This document shows positions 9,133 to 20,003 of a stretch of DNA of 64,000 nucleotides, piece by piece. The DNA is from Mesorhizobium sp. Root554 (GTDB taxonomy: Bacteria; Pseudomonadota; Alphaproteobacteria; Rhizobiales; Rhizobiaceae). The stretch's first letter is position 1; the number at the start of each line of letters is the position of its first letter. Below the pieces are notes generated by a model. That model was given only the letters and a program-made list of their open reading frames with translations. It had not been told where the DNA came from and made no database searches. The stretch lies in assembly GCF_001427025.1 (NCBI RefSeq), contig NZ_LMGA01000001.1, positions 988,455 through 1,052,454 on the forward strand, in the 5' to 3' direction. The translations under genes and the position numbers were made by a program.

Positions 9133-10290
9133 TCAGGCCTCGATGTCGAACACTGCGATCTTGCGCTTTTCGAACTTGATGCCGATTTCGCCGCGCACCA
9201 GACGAAGCGCCTTCTCACCAAACACGGTACGGCGCCAGCCTTGCAGGGCAGGGACTTCGGCAGCGTCGCCTTCACCCGCGATTCGGTCGATGTCGTCGCT
9301 GGAGGCGAGGACTTTCGTGGCGACGCCTTCCTGTTCGGCCACGATGCGCAGCAGCACCTTCAGCAACTCCGCCGCGGCGCTGGTGCCTTCCGGTGGCTGG
9401 AAGTTTTTCGGAAGCTTCGGCATCTCCTCTTTCGGCAGATCGAGGGCGGAATTGATGATGCCGAGCAGGGCGCTGGCCGTCGCCGACCGCTCCCAGCCCT
9501 TTGGTGTCGTCCGCAGCCGGCCGAGCGCCGTCACGTCGCGCGGCGCCTGCTGGGCGATCTCATAGATGGCGTCGTCCTTGAGCACCCGGCCGCGCGGCAC
9601 ATCGCGTTCGCGCGCCTCGCGCTCGCGCCATGCGGCGACAGCCTGCACCACCGCCAGTTCCTGCGGTTTGCGCAGCCGCATCTTCAGGCGTTTCCAGGCG
9701 TCTTCGGGATGTGGATCGTAGGTCGCCCGGGAAGTCAGGACCTCCATTTCCTCGTTGAGCCAATGCGCGCGATCTTCGCGCTCCAGCTCGGCGCTGAGAT
9801 ACTGGTAGACGTCGATCAGGTGGGTGACGTCGGCAAGCGCATAGTCGAGCTGCTTGTCGGACAGGGGCCGATGTCGCCAGTCGGTGAAACGTGACGACTT
9901 GTCGAGCCGCTCGCCGGTGACCTTCTGCACCAATTGATCGTAGGAGACGCTGTCGCCGAAGCCGCACACCATCGCCGCCACCTGAGTGTCGAACACCGGA
10001 TGCGGGACGAGGTCGCCGAGATGGACGACGATTTCGATGTCCTGGCGAGCGGCGTGGAAAACCTTGGTGACGGCCTCGTTGGCCATCAGCTTGAAGAACG
10101 GCTTGAGGTCGATCCCGGGCGCCAGCGGGTCTATCAGCGCGGTGACACCGGGCGCGGCCAACTGGATGAGACACAGCACCGGCCAGAATGTCGTTTCGCG
10201 GATAAACTCTGTGTCAACGGTGACGAATTTCGACTTTTCGAGTGCGGTGACGGCTGTTTCAAGCTCGTCCTGAGTGGTAATGACGTGCAT
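9133..10290 (-). CDS. rnd: Ribonuclease D
   Basis: RNase D is a 3'-5' exoribonuclease that trims tRNA and other small RNAs. The 385-residue product has the DEDDy exonuclease motifs: ExoI VTVDTEFIRE, ExoII VFHAARQDIEIV and ExoIII YALADVTHLIDVYQYL. An HRDC domain (about residues 210-290, AVVQAVAAWREREARERDVPRGRVLKD) binds RNA. The ATG at 10290 is used; a TTG lies immediately before it. It converges with the MAPEG gene with 18 bases between. Confidence 0.94.
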   Translation of the reverse strand: MHVITTQDELETAVTALEKSKFVTVDTEFIRETTFWPVLCLIQLAAPGVTALIDPLAPGIDLKPFFKLMANEAVTKVFHAARQDIEIVVHLGDLVPHPVFDTQVAAMVCGFGDSVSYDQLVQKVTGERLDKSSRFTDWRHRPLSDKQLDYALADVTHLIDVYQYLSAELEREDRAHWLNEEMEVLTSRATYDPHPEDAWKRLKMRLRKPQELAVVQAVAAWREREARERDVPRGRVLKDDAIYEIAQQAPRDVTALGRLRTTPKGWERSATASALLGIINSALDLPKEEMPKLPKNFQPPEGTSAAAELLKVLLRIVAEQEGVATKVLASSDDIDRIAGEGDAAEVPALQGWRRTVFGEKALRLVRGEIGIKFEKRKIAVFDIEA

Positions 10291-10384
10291 CAAATCGCTT
10301 TTTTGCCAGGAAGTTCTCTTTCCATTTCAGTCGATGGCGCTTTCGTCAAGTCAAGCAGCGGCTTGAGTGCCCCACTTGGCAATT

Positions 10385-11512
<1,128 letters not shown>

Positions 11513-11543
11513 TGCAGATGCTTCTCCTGCTCATAAATCAAAC

Positions 11544-11980
11544 TCAAACGTCGAGAATTTCACGATCATTCCAATCGTTCCGTAGATCGCCTCTGCGATA
11601 CCGGCGAAGAAGACAGAAAACTGCAATGCCGGTAACGAACGGAATGACGGCACCACTGTAAATCCACGGCTTTGCTGCCTCCGCATCACCGTTGAAATAG
11701 GAATTAACCAACCAGACGGTGGCGACGGTAGCGAGGATCGATAGCAACAAATCGACCAGATAGATTGCAGTGAAGACCAGGAACCTTGGCCAAATCCCGT
11801 GCGAGGCGCCGCCGCTGCTACAAGGATCGAGACGAAGAACCCTCGGATAAACGGCGCGATTGGAATTGCGCCCGTCTGAATTTCGTACACATGGATAACC
11901 TGAGTGGTTGCGACGGCACCTATGCCGGCCGCTAGAGCGAGAGCTATAATGTTCAGCGAGAACCTTTTGGCCCAAACCAT
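11544..11980 (-). pseudogene. Frameshifted small membrane protein
   Basis: A good start (ATG at 11980 after AAGGGA) opens a frame with hydrophobic segments (SLNIIALALAAGIGAVATTQ and FIRGFFVSILVAAA). It then turns into unconvincing low-hydrophobicity sequence that runs to a stop at 11531. Shifting to the neighbouring frame near 11805-11818, within a GCC/GCG-rich run, restores a coherent membrane protein (FLVFTAIYLVDLLLSILATV, then WIYSGAVIPFVTGIAVFCLL) that ends at 11544. The reconstruction is about 143 residues with four membrane segments. A one-base deletion (or two-base insertion) is the simplest explanation; it may be a true mutation or a sequencing error. I do not recognise the family. 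Confidence 0.6.
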
Positions 11981-12173
11981 GTGTCGTTCCCTTCTGAACG
12001 GCGTTTAAAGCATAGCGATCAAACATTAGCTTCATCGACAAGCTGAAGCCACAGTGTCTTTTCCAGGTTCCAGAGATCGGCTGAATGTGTGAGGTGTTCG
12101 ACGCCAGCATGACGCTTGAGCAGGACCGTCTAACTCCATAGAAAGGTATGCAGGCCGGAGGAACGACGTCTCG

Positions 12174-14186
12174 ATGTTCAAGAAAATCCTGATCGCCAAT
12201 CGCGGTGAAATTGCTTGCCGCGTCATCAAGACCGCAAAACGCATGGGCATCGCGACGGTGGCCGTGTATTCCGACGCGGACCGTGACGCGGTTCATGTCG
12301 AAATGGCGGACGAGGCAGTGCATATCGGCCCGTCGCCGGCGGCGCAAAGCTATCTCGTGGCGGAAAAGATCATCGAGGCCTGCAGGCAGACCGGCGCCGA
12401 AGCCGTCCATCCCGGTTACGGCTTCCTGTCCGAGCGCGCCTCTTTCTGCGCCGCGCTGGAAGAGCAGGGCATCGTCTTCATAGGCCCCAAGCCGAAGGCC
12501 ATCGAGGCGATGGGCGACAAGATCGAATCGAAGAAGTTCGCCAACGCCGCACAAGTGAGCACCGTGCCGGGCTATCTCGGGGTCATAGAGGACGCCGACC
12601 ATGCCGAAAAGATTGCCGGCGAGATCGGCTATCCGGTGATGATCAAGGCCTCCGCCGGCGGCGGCGGAAAGGGTATGCGCATTGCGTGGTCTGACGCCGA
12701 GGTGCGGGACGGCTTCGACCGCGCCCGATCGGAAGCGAAAAGCTCCTTCGGCGACGACCGCGTCTTCATCGAGAAATTCGTCGTCGAGCCGCGCCACATC
12801 GAGATCCAGGTGCTGGGCGATGCCCACGGCAACGCCATCTATCTCGGCGAGCGCGAATGCTCGATCCAGCGGCGCAACCAGAAGGTCGTCGAGGAGGCTC
12901 CGTCGCCTTTCCTGGATGAGAAGACGCGGGCGGCGATGGGCGAGCAGGCGGTGGCGCTGGCGAAAGCCGTCGATTACCAGAGCGCCGGCACCGTGGAGTT
13001 CATCGTCGACAAGGCGAAAAACTTCTACTTCCTTGAAATGAATACCCGATTGCAGGTCGAGCATCCGGTGACCGAACTGATCACCGGCGTCGATCTGGTC
13101 GAACAGATGATCCGGATCGCCGCCGGCGAGAAGCTTGAGATCAAGCAATCCGACGTAAAACTGAAAGGCTGGGCGGTGGAGAGCCGCCTCTACGCCGAGG
13201 ACCCGTACCGCAATTTCCTGCCGTCCATCGGCCGGCTGACCCGTTATCGGCCGCCGGAGGAGGGCACATTCGGAAACGTGACGGTCCGTAACGATACCGG
13301 TGTGACCGAGGGATCGGAAATCTCGACCTATTACGATCCGATGATTGCCAAGCTCTGCACCTGGGCGCCGACGCGCCCGGAGGCGATAGATGCCATGTCG
13401 GAGGCGCTGGACAATTTCGTCGTCGAGGGCATTGAGCACAACATCCCGTTCCTCGCCGCGCTGATGCAACATCCGCGATGGCGGGAAGGACGGCTTTCCA
13501 CCGGCTTCATCGCCGAGGAATATCCGGATGGATTCGCGCCGCGGGAGCCGGCGGAAGAGGAGAAGACAGTTCTGGCTGCCGTGGCGGTGGCGATCGAGCT
13601 TCTGCGCCGCGACCGGCTCGACCGCCTGTCCGGTCGGCTGGCGCCGCATTCAGGCGCAATCAAGGCCGAATGGGTGGTGCGGCTGGGCGACGACTATATC
13701 GATGTGACGATGACCGAAGGCATGATCGGCGTGCCGTTCGAAGCAGATCTGGCGATCGGCGGCGCGAAGCCCGTCACCGTCGTGTCCGATTGGCGGCCGG
13801 GCGATCCGATCTGGGTCGGCGTGGTCGGCGGAACGCCGGTTTCGGTGCAGGTCAGACCGGCCCCTAACGGGGTCCGGCTCGCTTGGAAAGGCCTGTCGGC
13901 GATGGCGCGCACCATGTCGCCGCGCATCGCTGAGCTCGACCGGCTGATGCCCGTCAAGCTGCCGCCGGACACCTCCAGGATGCTGCTTTGCCCGATGCCC
14001 GGCCTCGTCATGTCGATCGCCGTCACGGAAGGGCAGGAGGTCAAGGCCGGCGAAACGCTTGCCGTCGTCGAGGCGATGAAGATGGAGAACGTGCTGCGCG
14101 CCGAACGCGACCTGACGGTGTCGAAGCTCAACGCCAAGCCCGGTGACAGCCTTGCCGTCGATGCCGTCATCATGGAATTCGCCTGA
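12174..14186 (+). CDS. pccA: Propionyl-CoA (acyl-CoA) carboxylase alpha subunit, biotin carboxylase plus biotin carrier domain
   Basis: The alpha subunit carboxylates its own biotin with ATP and bicarbonate. The beta subunit then transfers the carboxyl group to propionyl-CoA, giving methylmalonyl-CoA. The 670-residue product begins with the biotin carboxylase domain (FKKILIANRGEIACRVI; ATP-grasp glycine loop KASAGGGGKGMRI; EMNTRLQVEHPVTE). It has a linker BT domain and ends with a biotinyl domain carrying VVEAMKMENVL, where the lysine is biotinylated. Length and domain order match PccA rather than the two-protein AccB/AccC system. The beta subunit gene is not in the window. A GGAGG ribosome binding site precedes the ATG. 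Confidence 0.9.
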   Translation: MFKKILIANRGEIACRVIKTAKRMGIATVAVYSDADRDAVHVEMADEAVHIGPSPAAQSYLVAEKIIEACRQTGAEAVHPGYGFLSERASFCAALEEQGIVFIGPKPKAIEAMGDKIESKKFANAAQVSTVPGYLGVIEDADHAEKIAGEIGYPVMIKASAGGGGKGMRIAWSDAEVRDGFDRARSEAKSSFGDDRVFIEKFVVEPRHIEIQVLGDAHGNAIYLGERECSIQRRNQKVVEEAPSPFLDEKTRAAMGEQAVALAKAVDYQSAGTVEFIVDKAKNFYFLEMNTRLQVEHPVTELITGVDLVEQMIRIAAGEKLEIKQSDVKLKGWAVESRLYAEDPYRNFLPSIGRLTRYRPPEEGTFGNVTVRNDTGVTEGSEISTYYDPMIAKLCTWAPTRPEAIDAMSEALDNFVVEGIEHNIPFLAALMQHPRWREGRLSTGFIAEEYPDGFAPREPAEEEKTVLAAVAVAIELLRRDRLDRLSGRLAPHSGAIKAEWVVRLGDDYIDVTMTEGMIGVPFEADLAIGGAKPVTVVSDWRPGDPIWVGVVGGTPVSVQVRPAPNGVRLAWKGLSAMARTMSPRIAELDRLMPVKLPPDTSRMLLCPMPGLVMSIAVTEGQEVKAGETLAVVEAMKMENVLRAERDLTVSKLNAKPGDSLAVDAVIMEFA

Positions 14187-14283
14187 ATGGGGCGATGTGA
14201 TCGCAACCGCGCTGGACTTGCCAGGCGTGGTCCGGGACAATGCGTCATCATCGAATTGAGTCCCTTGAGCAGCACGATACCCG

Positions 14284-17200
14284 ATGGCGGATGACAGACT
14301 TCCACGCGACCCGCTGATGCGTGAGGCGGCGATGCGCGCGGCGCGTCCCGAACGGCCCGACCGCGCCTTCGTGCATCTGCGCGTCCACTCCGCCTATTCG
14401 CTGCTGGAAGGCGCGTTGCCACTGGGAAAGATCGTCGGCCACGCCATCAAGGATGAAACCCCCGCAATCGCCGTCACCGACACCAACAACCTTTTCGGCG
14501 CGTTGGAATTCGCGCAAAAGGCGGTCAAGGACGGCATTCAGCCGATCATCGGCTGCCAGGTCGACCTGGTGTTCTCGGGCGAATCGAACGAGGGCCAGCG
14601 CGACCGCCGCCGTCAGGGCGCGGACATGCATCCGGTGGTCATTCTCGCTGCGACCGAGGCGGGTTATGCCAATCTCGTCAGGCTGGTGAGCCGCGTCTAT
14701 CTCGACACGCCGCCGGGCGAGGCCATCCATCTCAGCACCGGGATGCTGGAAAAAAATACCGATGGCCTCATCTGCCTGACCGGCGGCCCGCGGGGACCGA
14801 TCGGCACGGCGCTCAAGCAGGACCATCGCGATCTCGCCGAAACGCGGCTGTTGATCCTCAAGGCGATGTTCGGCGACCGCCTCTATGTCGAACTGGAGCG
14901 CGTCTCGGGCTACGACCGCCGCGTCGAGCAGGGGGCCATCGACCTTGCCTACCGCCACGAACTGCCGCTGGTCGCGACCAACGAGGCGTTCTTTCCGGCG
15001 CGCGACGACTATGAGGCCCATGACGCCCTGATCGCCATCGCCGAAGGCGCGGTCGTCGCTTCGGACAACAGGCGGCGGCTTTCGCCAGACAATCACCTGA
15101 AAAGCCAGGCCGAAATGGCCAGGCTGTTCGCCGATTTGCCGGAAGCGATCGACAACACCGTCGAGATCGCCTTACGCTGTTCCTACTATCCGAAGAATCG
15201 CAATCCGATCCTGCCGCGCTTCACGGGCGGCGATATCGCCGATGCCGAAACGGGCGTGAAGGCGGAAGCGGAGGAACTGGCGCGGCAGGCGCGCGAAGGC
15301 CTGGAGGCGCGGCTGGCGGCGCATGGCCCGACGCCGGGACATACGGTCGAAGACTATCAAAAGAGGCTGGACTACGAACTCGGCATCATCGAGCGGATGA
15401 AGTATCCGGGCTACTTCCTCATCGTTGCCGACTTCATCAAATGGGCGAAGGCGCAAGGCATTCCCGTCGGTCCCGGCCGCGGTTCCGGCGCCGGATCGCT
15501 CGTCGCCTACGCCACCACCATCACCGACATCGACCCGCTGCGTTTCTCGCTGCTGTTCGAGCGCTTCCTCAATCCTGACCGCGTCTCGATGCCGGATTTC
15601 GACATCGATTTCTGCCAGGACCGGCGCGAAGAGGTCATCCGCTACGTACAGGCCAAATATGGCCGCGACCAGGTCGGCCAGATCATCACGTTTGGAACGC
15701 TGCAGGCGCGGGCGGTACTGCGCGATGTCGGGCGTGTCCTGCAGATGCCGTACGGCCAGGTGGATCGCCTGTGCAAGATGGTGCCGCAGAACCCGGCCAA
15801 CCCGGTCAAGCTGGCGGATGCCATCGCCGCCGAGCCACGCTTCGCCGAGGAGGCCGAGAAGGAGCCCATCGTCCAGACGTTGCTCGACATTGCGCAGAAG
15901 CTGGAAGGGCTCTACCGGCACGCCTCGACCCACGCCGCCGGCATCGTCATTGGCGACCGGCCGCTGTCCGAACTGGTGCCTATGTACCGCGATCCGCGTT
16001 CGGACATGCCGGTGACGCAGTTCAACATGAAAAAGGTCGAGGACGCCGGCCTGGTAAAGTTCGATTTCCTCGGCCTCAAGACGCTGACGGTGCTTGAAAC
16101 GGCGGTGAAGCTCATCCGCCGGCGTGGCATCGATATCGACCTGGCCGATATTCCCCTCGACGACCCTGAGACCTACGCCATGCTGTCGCGCGGCGAGGTG
16201 GTCGGCGTGTTCCAGGTTGAAAGTGCGGGCATGCGCAAGGCGCTGATCGGCATGAAGCCGGACCGGATCGAGGACATCATCGCGCTGGTGGCGCTCTATC
16301 GCCCCGGTCCGATGGAGAACATCCCGACCTACAACGCCCGCAAGCACGGCGAAGAGGAGATGACCTCGATCCATCCCAAGATCGACCATCTGGTGAAGGA
16401 GACGCAAGGCGTCATCGTCTATCAGGAACAGGTCATGCAGATCGCGCAGGAGCTGTCGGGCTATTCGCTCGGCGAAGCCGATCTGCTGCGCCGCGCCATG
16501 GGCAAGAAAATCCGCGCCGAAATGGACAAGCAGCGCGAGCGCTTCGTCACCGGCGCGGTCGACCGTGGCGTCGGAAAACCGCAGGCGGATTTCATTTTCG
16601 ATCTGCTGGCCAAGTTCGCCGATTACGGCTTCAACAAGTCGCATGCCGCCGCCTATGCGGTCGTGTCCTACCAGACAGCCTATCTCAAGGCGCATTATCC
16701 GGTCGAATTCCTGGCTGCCTCGATGACGCTGGACATGTCGAACACCGACAAGCTCGCCGATTTCCGCCAGGACGCCATGCGGCTTGGCATCGAGGTCGTC
16801 GCCCCGTCGGTGAGGAGCAGCTTCCGCGATTTCGAAGTCGGCGAGAACAAGATCTTCTACGCCCTTGCCGCCATCAAGGGCATCGGCGATGCCGCCGTCG
16901 AACATATCGTCGAGCGGCGCAAGGAACGCCAGTTCACCAGCCTGGATGATTTCGTCCAGCGGGTCGATCCGCGCATCGTCGGCAAGCGCGTGTTCGAAAG
17001 CTTGATCATGGCCGGCGCGCTGGATTGTTTCGGCCGGGACCGCGCCTCCATGATGGCCGGTGTCGAGGCCATCATGAATGCCGCGGCTTTCGCCCAGGCC
17101 AGCGCTACCAGCGACCAGATCGACATTTTCGGCGCCGGTGGCGCCGCGGCGAAACCGGAAGCCATTCGCCTGCCTCCCGTCGATCCATGGCTGGCCGCCG

Positions 17201-17814
17201 ACCGGCTGCACCGCGAGTTTCAGGTCGTCGGCTTCTACCTCTCGGCGCACCCGCTGGATGAATACAAGGCGGCGCTTGAGAAGATGCGCGTCCAGAACTG
17301 GGGGGATTTTTCGGCGGCGGTGAAGCGCGGCGCCACTGCCGGACGGCTAGCTGGCACGGTCACCTCCAAGCAGGAGCGCAAGACGCGCACCGGCAACAAG
17401 ATGGGCGTCATCACCTTTTCGGACACCAGCGGCCAGTACGAGGCAGTGCTGTTTTCAGAGACGCTGGCGCAATACCGCGACCTGCTGGAACCCGGCAAAT
17501 CGGTGGTGATCGAGGTCGGTGCCGAAGACCGGCCTGAAGGCGTCAATCTGCGCATCAACAAGGTGCAGTCTCTGGAAGACGAGGCGAGCCGGGTGCAGAA
17601 ATCGCTCCGCATTTTCGTGCGCGACGCCGCTCCGCTAAACACTCTGGCCAGCCAGCTCGGCGTCAGGGGCGAGGGCCAGGTGAGCTTCGTGCTGCTCAAG
17701 GGCGAGGCGCAGGGCGAGGTCGAGATCGCACTGCCGGAGCGCTACAGGATTTCCCCGCAGGTCGCCTCGGCCATGCGCGCCATCCCGGGCGTCGTGGAAG
17801 TGGAACTGGTCTAG
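14284..17814 (+). CDS. dnaE: DNA polymerase III subunit alpha
   Basis: This is the replicative polymerase catalytic subunit, 1176 residues and full length for DnaE1. It has an N-terminal PHP domain (FVHLRVHSAYSLLEGALPL) and a polymerase palm with GPGRGSGAGSLVAYA and the catalytic aspartates in PDFDIDF (residues 437-443). The fingers contain VQTLLDIAQKLEGLYRHAS, a helix-hairpin-helix follows (IKGIGDAAVEHI), and a C-terminal OB-fold contains GVITFSDTSGQYEAVLFSE. It is distinct from the mutagenic ImuC/DnaE2 type, as shown by its length and isolated context. It stands alone about 100 bases after pccA. Confidence 0.96.
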   Translation: MADDRLPRDPLMREAAMRAARPERPDRAFVHLRVHSAYSLLEGALPLGKIVGHAIKDETPAIAVTDTNNLFGALEFAQKAVKDGIQPIIGCQVDLVFSGESNEGQRDRRRQGADMHPVVILAATEAGYANLVRLVSRVYLDTPPGEAIHLSTGMLEKNTDGLICLTGGPRGPIGTALKQDHRDLAETRLLILKAMFGDRLYVELERVSGYDRRVEQGAIDLAYRHELPLVATNEAFFPARDDYEAHDALIAIAEGAVVASDNRRRLSPDNHLKSQAEMARLFADLPEAIDNTVEIALRCSYYPKNRNPILPRFTGGDIADAETGVKAEAEELARQAREGLEARLAAHGPTPGHTVEDYQKRLDYELGIIERMKYPGYFLIVADFIKWAKAQGIPVGPGRGSGAGSLVAYATTITDIDPLRFSLLFERFLNPDRVSMPDFDIDFCQDRREEVIRYVQAKYGRDQVGQIITFGTLQARAVLRDVGRVLQMPYGQVDRLCKMVPQNPANPVKLADAIAAEPRFAEEAEKEPIVQTLLDIAQKLEGLYRHASTHAAGIVIGDRPLSELVPMYRDPRSDMPVTQFNMKKVEDAGLVKFDFLGLKTLTVLETAVKLIRRRGIDIDLADIPLDDPETYAMLSRGEVVGVFQVESAGMRKALIGMKPDRIEDIIALVALYRPGPMENIPTYNARKHGEEEMTSIHPKIDHLVKETQGVIVYQEQVMQIAQELSGYSLGEADLLRRAMGKKIRAEMDKQRERFVTGAVDRGVGKPQADFIFDLLAKFADYGFNKSHAAAYAVVSYQTAYLKAHYPVEFLAASMTLDMSNTDKLADFRQDAMRLGIEVVAPSVRSSFRDFEVGENKIFYALAAIKGIGDAAVEHIVERRKERQFTSLDDFVQRVDPRIVGKRVFESLIMAGALDCFGRDRASMMAGVEAIMNAAAFAQASATSDQIDIFGAGGAAAKPEAIRLPPVDPWLAADRLHREFQVVGFYLSAHPLDEYKAALEKMRVQNWGDFSAAVKRGATAGRLAGTVTSKQERKTRTGNKMGVITFSDTSGQYEAVLFSETLAQYRDLLEPGKSVVIEVGAEDRPEGVNLRINKVQSLEDEASRVQKSLRIFVRDAAPLNTLASQLGVRGEGQVSFVLLKGEAQGEVEIALPERYRISPQVASAMRAIPGVVEVELV

Positions 17815-17917
17815 GTGCTGGGGCTGGACAAATCGGCCCGACATGCACTGAAAGGCCGCCCTGTCGCCGTTCTCTGCGTGCTGGACCTTTCGCACTTCCG
17901 GCGCTATCGGCATTGGC

Positions 17918-18721
17918 ATGACCTCTGAAGACAAGGACCTCGAACAGGACGCCTCCGCGTTCGGGCGGCTGCGCGATACGCTGCGGCGGCTTTATCACGG
18001 CACAACACCCGCGGCCTTCCGCTTCCAGATCGCCGCCGTGCTTGTGGACCTCGCCATCATCGGCTTTTTCGTCGCGACGCCGGTGCTGCAGGAGACCCGT
18101 GCCTTCCTGTGGCTGGATTATGCCGTGGCGGCGCTGGTGGCAGCCGATATCGGCGCCCGCCTTCTCGCGTCCAACGACGTCCTGCGCCAGTTCAGGCAGC
18201 CGACAACCTGGGTCGACATTTTCATCCTGCTGACGCTGCTGTTTCCTACCGCTCTCGCCAATCTCGGCTTCCTGCGCATCCTGCGGCTTTGGTCGCTGTC
18301 GCGCAGCGGCGGGTTGTGGCGTCATTTCCGCGATCCGCATCTGCGCGAATGGCGCGACGCCAGCCATGCGGTCATCAACCTGCTGACCTTCCTGCTGGTC
18401 GTCACAGGTTTCGTCTACACCTTCTTCTTCCGCGACGGGGCAGGGCTCGCCGGGTATGTCGATGCGCTCTACTTCACCGTTGCGACCGTCACGACGACCG
18501 GTTTCGGCGACATCGTGCTACCGGGCATGGCGGGAAAGCTCACAGCCATCGTCACCATGATCATCGGCATCTCGCTGTTCGTGCGGCTCGCGCAGGCGAT
18601 CTTCCGGCCGGCCAAGGTCTACTTCCCATGCCCGCAATGCGGCCTGTCCCGCCACGAACCGGATGCGGTGCATTGCAAGGCCTGCGGACATATCCTGAAT
18701 ATACCCGACGAGGGAAACTGA
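17918..18721 (+). CDS. Ion transport (voltage-gated channel-like) protein with C-terminal zinc ribbon
   Basis: This 267-residue protein has a six-helix channel layout. Four hydrophobic helices include an S4-like segment with spaced arginines (FLRILRLWSLSRSGGLW). A fifth helix, a pore loop with selectivity-filter-like TVTTTGFGDIVLPG, and a sixth helix (LTAIVTMIIGISLFVRL) follow. The filter TTGFGDI is close to the TVGYGD of potassium channels. After S6 a four-cysteine zinc ribbon is visible (C238, C241, C253, C256: CPQC...CKAC). Potassium or cation conductance is inferred from the filter; the ribbon could be a cytosolic regulatory or assembly domain. Single gene, on the same strand as dnaE. Confidence 0.8.
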   Translation: MTSEDKDLEQDASAFGRLRDTLRRLYHGTTPAAFRFQIAAVLVDLAIIGFFVATPVLQETRAFLWLDYAVAALVAADIGARLLASNDVLRQFRQPTTWVDIFILLTLLFPTALANLGFLRILRLWSLSRSGGLWRHFRDPHLREWRDASHAVINLLTFLLVVTGFVYTFFFRDGAGLAGYVDALYFTVATVTTTGFGDIVLPGMAGKLTAIVTMIIGISLFVRLAQAIFRPAKVYFPCPQCGLSRHEPDAVHCKACGHILNIPDEGN

Positions 18722-18740
18722 CGGGAACAAGGCCACGATG

Positions 18741-19622
18741 TCAGCTCGCGGCGACCTCTGCCGGCTTCGGCGCGCGCCGCTGGATGTTGAGGAGATTGCC
18801 GGCCAGGATCAGCGCCGCGCCGCCGGCGGTGAAAATGTCGATCTGTTCCTGGTAGAGCAACCAGCCGATCAGCGCCGAAAGCGGCACCCGCAGGAAATCC
18901 ATCGGCGAAATCACCATGGCGTCGGCATGCGAAAGCGCCCGCGCCATGCAGAAATGCGATGACATGCCGGTGAAGGCGATGACGATGATCCATGGCCACA
19001 GTTCGAGCGGCGGATTGCGCCATTCCATCAGCGCAGGACCCAGTCCGAGCACGGACTGAACGACCAGCATCCAGAAGATGATGCGCACGACGCTTTCGGT
19101 GCGGGTCAAGGATTTGACCATAGCCACCGAAATGCCGAAGCACACGGCGGCGCCAAGAACGATCAGATGCCCCGGATCGACCGAATCGGTCGCAGGACGC
19201 ACGATGACGATCACGCCGACAAGGCCAAGCACGATCGAGATGATACGGTTGCGGCTCAGCTTCTCGCCCAAGAAGGCGACGGCGAGCAGGGCTGTCCAGA
19301 TCGGCGTGGTGAATTCGATGGAAATCAGTACTGCCAGCGGGATCAAGGTCAGTGCGTAGAGCCACGCACCCTGGCCGACATAGTGTACGACGTTGCGGGC
19401 GACATGCACGCCCAGACGCTCGGATCGCATGGCGGAAAAACCGCCATTGGTCATCACCAGCGGCAGCAGGATGAACCAGCCGATCACCGAACGCATCTCA
19501 AGCACCTGGAAAACGCCGAGCACGCTCGTGGTTTCCCTCCCGGCGATCGACATCGCCAGGAAGGATGCTATCGAAAGCACCATCCAGAAAGCGGCTTTTG
19601 GGACAGAAGGTTCGGATGCCAT
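18741..19622 (-). CDS. DMT superfamily (EamA) transporter
   Basis: The product is about 293 residues with ten hydrophobic segments arranged as two EamA repeats, typical of drug/metabolite exporters. Recognisable features are FTTPIWTALLAVAFLGEKLS at the end of the first repeat and its counterpart PLSALIGWLLYQEQIDIFT in the second. It probably exports an amino acid or similar metabolite; the substrate cannot be read. I chose ATG at 19622; a GTG seven codons upstream (19643) is possible. It converges with the channel gene, separated by 19 bases. Confidence 0.85.
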   Translation of the reverse strand: MASEPSVPKAAFWMVLSIASFLAMSIAGRETTSVLGVFQVLEMRSVIGWFILLPLVMTNGGFSAMRSERLGVHVARNVVHYVGQGAWLYALTLIPLAVLISIEFTTPIWTALLAVAFLGEKLSRNRIISIVLGLVGVIVIVRPATDSVDPGHLIVLGAAVCFGISVAMVKSLTRTESVVRIIFWMLVVQSVLGLGPALMEWRNPPLELWPWIIVIAFTGMSSHFCMARALSHADAMVISPMDFLRVPLSALIGWLLYQEQIDIFTAGGAALILAGNLLNIQRRAPKPAEVAAS

Positions 19623-19699
19623 GGCCGCTATGTCGCAAGCCACGGCATCGCCCGCAACCGCTAGGCTAACGCTTTCGCATGGGCCAGTTCTGACCCATT

Positions 19700-19719
19700 A
19701 TTTTAGATAGTCCTAAAAT
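19700..19719. repeat. Inverted repeat at end of small membrane-protein gene
   Basis: ATTTTAG (19700-19706) and CTAAAAT (19713-19719) form a perfect 7-bp dyad with a 6-base loop that includes the stop codon of the 55-residue gene. The stem is AT-rich and no T-run follows, so it is at best a weak terminator. Confidence 0.4.
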
Positions 19720-19880
19720 ACAGCCAGGTACTTCAGCAGCGAGATGATGCCGATGATGATGACGACGATCTGGGCGATCTGTTTCATCCGACCGTCGAGC
19801 GGCAGGCGCTGGACGAGCCAGAGCACGAGGATGATCACCAGGAAGGTGATCAGGATGCTGATAAGTGCAGAAGAAGCCAT
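19713..19880 (-). CDS. Small Thivi_2564-family membrane protein (55 aa)
   Basis: This short gene encodes 55 residues starting MASSALISILITFLVIIL. A central QRLPLDGRMKQIAQIVVIII and the ending GIISLLKYLAVF follow, giving two membrane helices joined by a short polar loop. The sequence closely resembles the small membrane family known as Thivi_2564 or similar, of unknown function. GAGGGA lies six bases before the ATG, a strong ribosome binding site. The stop codon sits inside a 7-bp AT-rich inverted repeat (19700-19719). It is downstream of dinB on the same strand. Confidence 0.8.
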   Translation of the reverse strand: MASSALISILITFLVIILVLWLVQRLPLDGRMKQIAQIVVIIIGIISLLKYLAVF

Positions 19881-20003
19881 TTTCCCTCACAAATGAAAAG
19901 TAACAAACAAGGCGCATAACGCGCTGATCCCGTTGGTGGTTCCACCGGGGACGTGCAGGGCGGCGAACTTGTTGTGGACAGGTCCCGGGGAAACACCGAC
20001 GGC

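Noticed and set aside
11544..13649. 701-codon minus-strand open frame opposite pccA
   Set aside because: Antisense shadow of the GC-rich pccA gene, His/Arg/Asp-rich and family-less over most of its length. Only its last part (after about 11820) belongs to the frameshifted membrane protein.
15172..17250. 692-codon minus-strand open frame opposite dnaE
   Set aside because: Antisense shadow; the composition mirrors dnaE codons and there is no family resemblance or ribosome binding site.
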